Shown here: positions 8,144-13,048 of the stretch, piece by piece
Numbering within the stretch: position 1 is the first letter of the stretch
Layout of the letters: each line of letters begins with the position of its first letter
Origin: an uncultured Armatimonadota bacterium
GTDB taxonomy: Bacteria > Armatimonadota > UBA5829 > DTJY01
Assembly (NCBI GenBank): GCA_937875395.1
Contig: CALNCU010000273.1
Span: 1-13,048, forward strand
Length of the DNA stretch: 13,048 nucleotides
Direction: 5' to 3'
Program-made: the position numbers and the translations under genes
Notes under the pieces: generated by a model
What the model was told of the DNA's origin: nothing
The model's database searches: none
What the model saw: the letters and a program-made list of their open reading frames with translations, nothing else

Positions 8144-8217
8144 ACGCCCAAATGGATTTTTTTGTAGCACTTTTTTTGCAGAGCTTCTTGTTGGTATATA
8201 ATTACTCCTACCCCCGT

Positions 8218-8527
8218 GATATATAGAGATATATCGAGAACTAATCTACAAATTTAGTAGATACAACCCAAGTTAGTATTTAATTACTAAGTTAGTTAAA
8301 TAGAGGGTGGTAATATCTACTTATCTTGTATGTTAAGTTCATAAGATTTATATAGATATCCTAGATTTTCATAGATACTAAATTTATTTAGTATACTCTA
8401 GATTATCTTAAGATACTAAACCTAACTAACTTAACCCACAAATTTTGTATTAGTAATACAAGTCTGGTAGATAATACTAACTAAGGCTAATTTAGTATTT
8501 ATATACTAAACCCGCATACGCGCGTAT
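8218..8527. repeat. Iteron/operator-like cluster of ATACTAAA / TTTAGTAT motifs and palindromes
   Basis: The 8-mer ATACTAAA or its complement TTTAGTAT occurs at 8375, 8387, 8413, 8491 and 8503, with near copies at about 8253, 8273, 8285 and 8474. Several copies are paired as hairpins: ATACTAAA-TTTA-TTTAGTAT (8375-8394), TTTAGTAT-TTAT-ATACTAAA (8491-8510) and TTAGTA-TTTAAT-TACTAA (8273-8290). Further palindromes are GATATAT-AGAG-ATATATC (8218-8235), TATCTTAAGATA (8404-8415), TTGTATTA-G-TAATACAA (8445-8461) and ATACGCGCGTAT (8516-8527). AAGTTAGTTA (8289-8298) is inverted at 8423-8432. This is far more structured than AT-rich drift would give and suggests many binding sites for one element-encoded protein. 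Confidence 0.7.
8361..8420 (+). repeat. Two near-identical 22-23 bp direct repeats, period 37
   Basis: Positions 8361-8382 and 8398-8420 share the pattern CTAGATT(T/A)TC-T-AGATACTAAA, differing by one or two substitutions and one inserted base. Each repeat ends in the ATACTAAA motif found throughout this region. The 37-bp period is not a whole number of 10.5-bp turns, so the two copies would lie on roughly opposite faces of the helix. Confidence 0.65.
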
Positions 8528-8546
8528 AGTAAATATAACACCAAGC

Positions 8547-8569
8547 ACTGGCGAATGAAGAGAGCCAGT
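8547..8569. repeat. 6-bp stem-loop ACTGGC / GCCAGT
   Basis: ACTGGC (8547-8552) and GCCAGT (8564-8569) are inverted around an 11-nt loop, and a further GC pair is possible on each side after a two-base bulge. No T run follows. It lies about 70 nt upstream of the rightward promoter and could be a protein-binding site. Confidence 0.4.
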
Positions 8570-8637
8570 TTGCGCAGCAATAAATTACGAGCATAAATGT
8601 ATAACCATCTAGGCATGAAAGCATGGAGCGCAAACGC

Positions 8638-8667
8638 TTGACACGTTATTTGTATTTATAATAAAAT
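8638..8667 (+). promoter_or_regulatory. Rightward promoter of the cargo gene cluster
   Basis: A perfect -35 TTGACA (8638-8643) is followed after 18 nt by TAAAAT (8662-8667) as -10. An alternative TATAAT at 8657-8662 has only a 13-nt spacer. The small inverted repeat AGCG-CAAA-CGCT (8627-8638) abuts the -35 and could be an operator. Transcription would begin near 8674 and run through the unknown ORF at 8820 and the helicase. Confidence 0.6.
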
Positions 8668-8819
8668 AGCATTACTCAAGCAGCATAGTTATAGCTTTAC
8701 CATTAACTTTGTTCGCTTAATAACACTACTATTTCTATTTTGACCTCTATATATTAATAAGAAATGTGTAGCTAGTTTGCACCGTATTATAGCCCAAGCA
8801 AGCAGGGAGTCTGCAGATT

Positions 8820-9242
8820 ATGTGCCATGAATTAGAATCTAATATCAGCAACAAAAGGATTACTAATCTGTTCAGGGGGTATATGAGAGGTCCTTCTGGG
8901 CAAAGCTTATCGGCTAAATATCTTGGCTTTGCTGGACTGCAGTATGCTCCACCATGCTTATATGCCTGGATAAATTATTCTTTCGGAAAGACAAGGCATA
9001 TTAGCCCCAGCTCTGCAGGCGCCAACCGCATAAATAATACGGCTATGGATACACTTGATATGGCATCATTTCAGCAGTTGATTTATCATGTCTGCCGGAA
9101 AATTGCGAAGGCTTCAGAGGAACAAACAGGTTATCTATTTGATGCTATAATGCATAGCCCGCCTCCCGGTGATGGTAGCCATGTTACTTGTGCCGGAGGA
9201 ACTGCTGCCGGTATGTATTCCCTGGAGGTGTTCATTCTGTAA
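8820..9242 (+). CDS. Hypothetical protein preceding the helicase
   Basis: A 140-residue ORF with GGGAG (8805-8809) 10 nt before the ATG. A second ATG at 8883 follows GGGGG and could be used instead. The sequence is not clearly membrane or secreted. The middle is low in recognisable motifs, and the segment from FQQLIYHVCRKIAKASEE is helical. The end contains CAGGTAAGMYS, spaced like a Walker A (GxxxxGK[ST]) but with M and Y in place of K and T. Its stop is 10 nt before the likely helicase start at 9253, so translation of the helicase may be coupled to it. It could equally be a leader ORF or the remnant of an ATPase domain. I do not recognise a family. Confidence 0.45.
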   Translation: MCHELESNISNKRITNLFRGYMRGPSGQSLSAKYLGFAGLQYAPPCLYAWINYSFGKTRHISPSSAGANRINNTAMDTLDMASFQQLIYHVCRKIAKASEEQTGYLFDAIMHSPPPGDGSHVTCAGGTAAGMYSLEVFIL

Positions 9243-9252
9243 GCTTGAGGAT

Positions 9253-11745
9253 ATGGACTTTGATGAGTACATAAGCAGGAACGTTGACGATCTTGAAGGA
9301 TTCTTTGCTAATGTGCTTGCCAACCCTTCGATATGCAGTGGTATAAATGCTGTACAAGTGCCTGTGGTAGGATCAAAGACTACATCAATGGCTAGGTTTG
9401 CCGCACGACTTCTTACCGATGAAACACATAAGAAACCGTTCTTGGTGCTTGTAGATACTCATAGTACGGGTGATGAATTTTTCTTTAAGTTAAAGGATGC
9501 CTTAAAGGAATTGTACGGGCAGAGTATACCGGAAAATTTTCGCATAGTCCATCTTCTTGGAATTGATAAGGGTTTCTGCGATAAGGTATCTGCTAGTGAT
9601 ATATCTTGCAACTCGTGCGAATACCATCGCAGGGCACAGCATATCGAATTGCAGAATAGGTCTTGTGTAGTAGATAGAGGTACTCTGGAGGAACTGTACG
9701 AGAACGAGTGTTTGCATGCATGTAGCTTCTATCTGGCAAGTACTGCTGATGCTGTAATCATGTCTCAAAACTATATTCTGATTCCTTATCTGCGTGATTC
9801 AATCCTACCTTTCTCCTGCATGCAGGAAGAAGGTAGTCCTCTCTTGTTATGGGATGAAGCTGATACAATGATAGATAAGCTTGTAAGCCTCGCGTCAAGA
9901 GATGTATTCCTAGCATTATGTTATGCAAAAAACACAATCTACAGGCAAGGCATGTACTGCCATAAATCATGTGACAGCTGTTGTTTTATTAGCCCTGCCA
10001 ATAATTCTGTAGTCTCGCATGACCCAATCGAACTGCTGGATAGCAGTATTAAACAGGGTGCCGATGAGTTTGAGACTTTACTTAAAAATATAGGCTGTCT
10101 TTCAATTATACAAACTGGTAATGTACTGAATAACCTAATGTCAGTCGAAACTGTTATGACTAAGGTTACACACAATCCGAGCGAATGCCAGCCGTATGAA
10201 TATTTAAGCAGTCTTCGTACAGGCTTAGGTGATGCTCTTCTGGGATATTATCCTGTTAAATGCGATAGCACGACTGTGGATTCTGAAAGGGAGATTCTTT
10301 CTGCGGCCATTCAAAAACTTGATAGTGGCAGTGGCTCACTGCCTTATATTCTGAAGTCGCTTTTGATATCCGATGGTAAGTTAAAAAAGGACTGGGAGAG
10401 TTTAATTCCAGATTCAAATCATCTGGAGTACTTTCTTCGTTTTGCCGATGCAACAAATGGCCCATTTGCATTTTTGGAGATCAATGAGCCGAAACAACGT
10501 ACCTCTAACTCATTCGCGCCGTGCAGCATAGCCATTCGCCGATATGAGTATCCATTGATTGATGAGGCAGTTGAATACATTTTGCATTTCGATAATATAC
10601 TGGCTTCAGGAACATTTTTAGATGAAGAGGCTTTGCAGACTCAACTAAATGGCGAAGAAATCAGCTTTGAGCAGATGGGTTCTAGAAAGATGCATGATTC
10701 AGTAGTGTTCTTAATCTGGAACCATACGCTAGGTGATGCGATAATGCAAAATCAGAGTAATCCAAAGCATCCACTCGAGTTTCGCGAGGATGATATCCTG
10801 ACATTGCTTAGAGCTCTATGCCAATATGGTGCTGTAGATAAGGCTCTTGTTTTTATGGATAACAAGAGCAAATGCACAAGCTTTGTGTACAGGGCTAATA
10901 ACAAGCCTGAATTATCTGACGGTGGCTTAAGTGTGCGCAACTATGGGCAAGCATTAAGTACTCCCGATGATGGCAGTATGGCAGTAGATATATCCTACCT
11001 TCGTTCGGATATTAGCAGAGGCTCAGAACAATCGGACTATCAGTTTAGTATACTGTTTGGAAACGGATACCATAACACAAGGGATGCTAGACTTGATGCA
11101 GTTAGTACAGAATTTGACCAGGAATCTGGGGAAAACGAATTAGTATGGCGCAATAACACAAGTAGCATGCTCGTACAATATAATCGCAGAAGAGCAGTTG
11201 CTCAGGCTGTGGCAAGGATATGCAGAGATAAAAGCCACAAAGTTGTATTACTTGCCGGCAAATACTCATACAGCGACCTTCCGCCGTATATGCGTAACAG
11301 GGTAGTATTTGTAAATGAAATACTGGAGACTCAACCTGATGAAACATGTGCAGACTACAATAATGGTGAGCCAAAGAGACAGTGGCAGATAGACACTATT
11401 GCAGAATGGGTTGCCCAATTCATAAAAGGTGACAGCTATAATCGTGATCCAGCGCCTTATGACTGGATGCATATATATACGCCAGAAATGGCGGCTGATG
11501 CCTTTGACAAGGTCGTTAATAACGGCAACAAAAAGAAGATCTGCCGATTAATATGGGAAGAGATGGGGAGAGATCACGAAGTCCAAAAGAGTGCTCATAG
11601 GGGCATGGCTGGCTGGATAGAGCTTATAGATAACCTATGTGAAATCGGGGTTCTTAGGAAAGATTTGGGACAGTGTGCCCATAATCAATTTGTAGCCATT
11701 TCCGGTCCTTATTATCGCCTACTTGAAGATCTGCTTTCTGAATAG
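9253..11745 (+). CDS. Divergent Rad3/DinG/XPD-like superfamily 2 helicase with Fe-S cysteines
   Basis: From ATG 9253 the protein has 830 residues. The frame is open back to 9169, but those codons overlap the preceding ORF. GAGG lies only 2 nt before 9253 and GGAGG 24 nt before, so the start is uncertain. Helicase features appear in order: a P-loop-like VPVVGSKTTS (36-45, lysine K42); a cysteine set C119, C122, C138, C153, C157 followed by SFYLASTADAVIMSQNYIL, as after the Fe-S cluster of DinG/XPD; Walker B WDEAD (DEAD 201-204); ASGT (451-454) in place of the Rad3 'SATL'; and motif VI Q651-AVA-R655-IC-R658 with the family-like LLAGKYSYSDLP after it. These suggest 5'-3' ATP-driven DNA unwinding. 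The Walker A glycines are not canonical. The C-terminal about 120 residues are helical, perhaps DNA-binding. Confidence 0.75.
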   Translation: MDFDEYISRNVDDLEGFFANVLANPSICSGINAVQVPVVGSKTTSMARFAARLLTDETHKKPFLVLVDTHSTGDEFFFKLKDALKELYGQSIPENFRIVHLLGIDKGFCDKVSASDISCNSCEYHRRAQHIELQNRSCVVDRGTLEELYENECLHACSFYLASTADAVIMSQNYILIPYLRDSILPFSCMQEEGSPLLLWDEADTMIDKLVSLASRDVFLALCYAKNTIYRQGMYCHKSCDSCCFISPANNSVVSHDPIELLDSSIKQGADEFETLLKNIGCLSIIQTGNVLNNLMSVETVMTKVTHNPSECQPYEYLSSLRTGLGDALLGYYPVKCDSTTVDSEREILSAAIQKLDSGSGSLPYILKSLLISDGKLKKDWESLIPDSNHLEYFLRFADATNGPFAFLEINEPKQRTSNSFAPCSIAIRRYEYPLIDEAVEYILHFDNILASGTFLDEEALQTQLNGEEISFEQMGSRKMHDSVVFLIWNHTLGDAIMQNQSNPKHPLEFREDDILTLLRALCQYGAVDKALVFMDNKSKCTSFVYRANNKPELSDGGLSVRNYGQALSTPDDGSMAVDISYLRSDISRGSEQSDYQFSILFGNGYHNTRDARLDAVSTEFDQESGENELVWRNNTSSMLVQYNRRRAVAQAVARICRDKSHKVVLLAGKYSYSDLPPYMRNRVVFVNEILETQPDETCADYNNGEPKRQWQIDTIAEWVAQFIKGDSYNRDPAPYDWMHIYTPEMAADAFDKVVNNGNKKKICRLIWEEMGRDHEVQKSAHRGMAGWIELIDNLCEIGVLRKDLGQCAHNQFVAISGPYYRLLEDLLSE

Positions 11746-11770
11746 ATGATTGCAGGAAGAGGCGGCTAGA

Positions 11771-11896
11771 GTGATAATCAAGATATATGGAATTATAATG
11801 CTACTGGTTTCAATGTGTGCCTATGCGCATTTTTTCACAGATTCCGATTTAGCAGTCGAGCAACTAAACTTCGGGGAGAAGATTGTTTCATTTTAA
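11771..11896 (+). CDS. Small exported or membrane peptide (41 codons)
   Basis: A GTG start at 11771 has GAGG (11759-11762) 8 nt upstream, and the frame runs 41 codons to TAA. The peptide begins MIIKIYGIIMLLVSMCAYAHFF, a short basic start plus a hydrophobic core ending in AYA, as in a signal peptide or single membrane anchor. A short polar tail (TDSDLAVEQLNFGEK) follows. It fits snugly between the helicase stop (25 nt before) and the ribosome site of the TPR gene (10 nt after), which supports a real gene. I know no family. It could be a remnant of a longer secreted protein. Confidence 0.55.
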   Translation: MIIKIYGIIMLLVSMCAYAHFFTDSDLAVEQLNFGEKIVSF

Positions 11897-11915
11897 ATCC
11901 AACATGGAGGAACAT

Positions 11916-12692
11916 ATGATATCTGCACGGACAATAGTATTAGGCGTTGCATTATTAATGCTCACTACTGCAGCCGCACTATGCGCTGATTTTATTATAC
12001 CTTTGCCGGATTTCACTTACACCCCTGCCGAACTGGTATCAATGGGTAGGCAGTTGATGGGCGAGGCAAAAATCGAAGATGCTATAGAAGTATTTTCGGT
12101 AGCGTTGGAGGAAGATTCTGGGTATATCGATGCATATTTTTATAGAGGATTGGCGTATGCAAAGAATCCGGCACAAGCTGACCTGGCTATATCCGATTAT
12201 GGAACCGTAATCAAGTTGCAGCCAAACCATAGCGAAGCATATTTCTATCGAGGGTTGGTATATCAGGGAATCAAGAAAAACAATGATGCTGCCATTCGCG
12301 ACTTTGATAAAGCCATATCTATTAACAAGGGGCAGGCTGATTACTTTCATTATCGTGCTTTATCCTTGCAGTCTAAGGGCCGATTGGATGCTGCCATAGC
12401 GGATTTTGGAAGAGCCATAGCTATCTGTTCAACTAACGGCGAGTACTATTTCTATAGGGCCATGTTATTCGGCTGGAAGAAACGTGACTTTGATCATGCG
12501 CTGGCAGATTTCACCCGCGCATCTCAATGCAATCCAGCCTGGGGAGAGTATGTATTCCAGCAAGAACGATTATACTCTGATTGCGGTAAATCAGATGAAG
12601 CAATAGTTGATTTTACCAAAGCAATAAGTCTCAGCCCCAAAACTGCAGGGTATTGGTACAGAAGAGGGCAGGAGTACTACCGAATAAAATAG
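11916..12692 (+). CDS. Secreted or periplasmic TPR-repeat protein, apparently cut short by an in-frame TAG
   Basis: The ATG at 11916 is chosen because GGAGG (11906-11910) lies 5 nt upstream and a clean signal peptide follows (MISARTIVLGVALLML... ending ALCA/DF). The frame is open 11 codons further upstream without a better site. After the signal come about six tetratricopeptide repeats, for example AIEVFSVALEEDSGYIDAYF, AISDYGTVIKLQPNHSEAYF, AIRDFDKAISINKGQADYF, AIADFGRAIAICSTNGEYYF and AIVDFTKAISLSPKTAGYW. TPRs are scaffolds for protein-protein contact. The 258-codon frame ends with TAG in the middle of the last repeat. The same frame continues for 31 codons with perfect TPR character to TGA at 12788. 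It is therefore either a recent nonsense mutant, or read through. Partner and role are unknown. Confidence 0.85.
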   Translation: MISARTIVLGVALLMLTTAAALCADFIIPLPDFTYTPAELVSMGRQLMGEAKIEDAIEVFSVALEEDSGYIDAYFYRGLAYAKNPAQADLAISDYGTVIKLQPNHSEAYFYRGLVYQGIKKNNDAAIRDFDKAISINKGQADYFHYRALSLQSKGRLDAAIADFGRAIAICSTNGEYYFYRAMLFGWKKRDFDHALADFTRASQCNPAWGEYVFQQERLYSDCGKSDEAIVDFTKAISLSPKTAGYWYRRGQEYYRIK

Positions 12693-12788
12693 TATAGCCA
12701 GGCCAAAATGGATTGGTTAAAGACGATTGAATTAGACTCCACCGGCACTTGGGGAAATTCGGCTCGTGATGCACTCAAAAGGCTGTGA
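12693..12788 (+). pseudogene. Continuation of the TPR gene beyond the in-frame TAG
   Basis: In the same frame as the TPR gene, the 31 codons after TAG (12690-12692) read YSQAKMDWLKTIELDSTGTW, then GNSARDALKRL and TGA. This completes the repeat begun by AGYWYRRGQEYYRIK before the stop, with A and W/L at the expected TPR positions. The ending ALKRL is a common terminus for such proteins. It suggests the original protein was about 290 residues long. CAG, AAG, GAG or TAT could each have become TAG by one substitution. Confidence 0.7.
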
Positions 12789-13048
12789 TGCAGCAAGTGT
12801 AAGACTCATAGTCACCGAGTGCAAAGGGCATATATGTGTTATGGAATCGGCAATCAAAGCAAGCCTGCCATGTAATGAAATAGGTATCCAGGAGCAATCT
12901 CGAGCGACTTGGGCAACCTATCTCAACCGAAAAGTCCCGCTGAACCTACCACGCAAGAAGTGCTTATACATTCTCAAAAAAGGCATTTAACCGTCTCAAG
13001 CGCCGGAAAGCCCTCAAAACCGCCTTATACAGCATATTTTCAGCCCAA
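12789..13048. other. Terminal 260 nt without a supportable gene
   Basis: Two frames stay open here by moderate length. One, from GTG 12766 to 12990, overlaps the TPR tail and lacks a ribosome site. The other is open from about 12876 to the window end and reads as a proline/serine-rich segment (QPKSPAEPTTQEV). It could be the start of a gene that continues outside, with AGGAG near 12890 but no well-placed ATG. Neither is strong enough to annotate as coding. Confidence 0.35.

Larger units (their letters stand above)
8062..8819. other. 758-nt AT-rich intergenic region, rich in inverted repeats (control or replication region)
   Basis: I find no convincing ORF in this stretch. It lies between divergently oriented genes and holds, from left to right, a long imperfect hairpin (8081-8143), two T7 runs (about 8156-8180), a dense block of short palindromes and ATACTAAA/TTTAGTAT motifs (8218-8527), a 6-bp stem (8547-8569), and a rightward promoter (8638-8667). 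Such an organisation fits a regulatory hub, a plasmid-type replication origin, or a partition site for the element's circular form. Sequence alone does not decide between these. Confidence 0.6.

Noticed and set aside
8218..8527. CRISPR array
   Set aside because: The repeated units are short, palindromic and irregularly spaced, with no constant-length repeat/spacer alternation and no cas genes nearby.
9169..9252. Upstream extension of the helicase to GTG 9169
   Set aside because: No ribosome site precedes it, it overlaps the 8820-9242 ORF, and its residues show no helicase similarity; ATG 9253 is preferred, though not certain.
12660..12788. Genome-wide TAG recoding (for example pyrrolysine)
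   Set aside because: Other genes in the window use TAG as a normal terminal stop, and no suppressor tRNA is visible here, so a local mutation is more likely.
12766..12990. 74-codon rightward frame starting at GTG
   Set aside because: No Shine-Dalgarno site, overlap with the TPR tail, and no recognisable composition; length is within chance.

Overview
The window has two parts that differ in composition and content. Bases 1 to about 5460 look like ordinary bacterial chromosome of moderate GC. This part holds a compact rightward gene cluster: the end of a small membrane protein, a CxxC (DUF1858-type) redox mini-protein, arginyl-tRNA synthetase (argS), a secreted protein resembling family 42 glycoside hydrolases, and a zinc-dependent medium-chain dehydrogenase. 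Spacing is tight, with an ATGA overlap between the last two. An initiator tRNA gene with its own promoter follows. Clear Shine-Dalgarno sites, a bacterial-type argS and a bacterial fMet tRNA make this a bacterium. The DUF1858 protein hints at an anaerobic or carbohydrate-fermenting lineage, but I cannot name the phylum. Armatimonadota-like or Clostridia-like are guesses only.

From the 3' end of the tRNA onward the DNA is visibly more AT-rich and looks like an integrated mobile element whose far end lies outside the window. Reading leftward toward the tRNA are a hypothetical protein with an acidic tail, a small protein behind an almost perfect Shine-Dalgarno sequence, and a large serine recombinase. 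The last codons of the recombinase are the antisense of the tRNA 3' end. Its position and family suggest that it inserted the element here, with the tRNA end forming one attachment junction.

Bases 8062-8819 hold no convincing gene. They carry a long imperfect hairpin, a cluster of ATACTAAA/TTTAGTAT inverted motifs resembling iterons or operators, two near-identical 22-23 bp direct repeats, several palindromes, and a good sigma-70-like promoter facing right.

To the right lies a same-strand cargo group: a 140-residue unknown ORF, a large divergent Rad3/DinG/XPD-like helicase with an apparent Fe-S cysteine set and a degenerate Walker A, a 41-codon exported or membrane peptide missed by length cut-offs, and a TPR protein with a signal peptide. 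An in-frame TAG interrupts the TPR gene 31 codons before its natural end. The last 260 bases hold no gene I can support.

The best candidate for something undescribed is the element as a whole: a serine integrase at an initiator tRNA, a repeat-rich control or replication region, and a helicase plus exported-peptide plus TPR cargo cluster. No function for the cargo can be proved from sequence alone.
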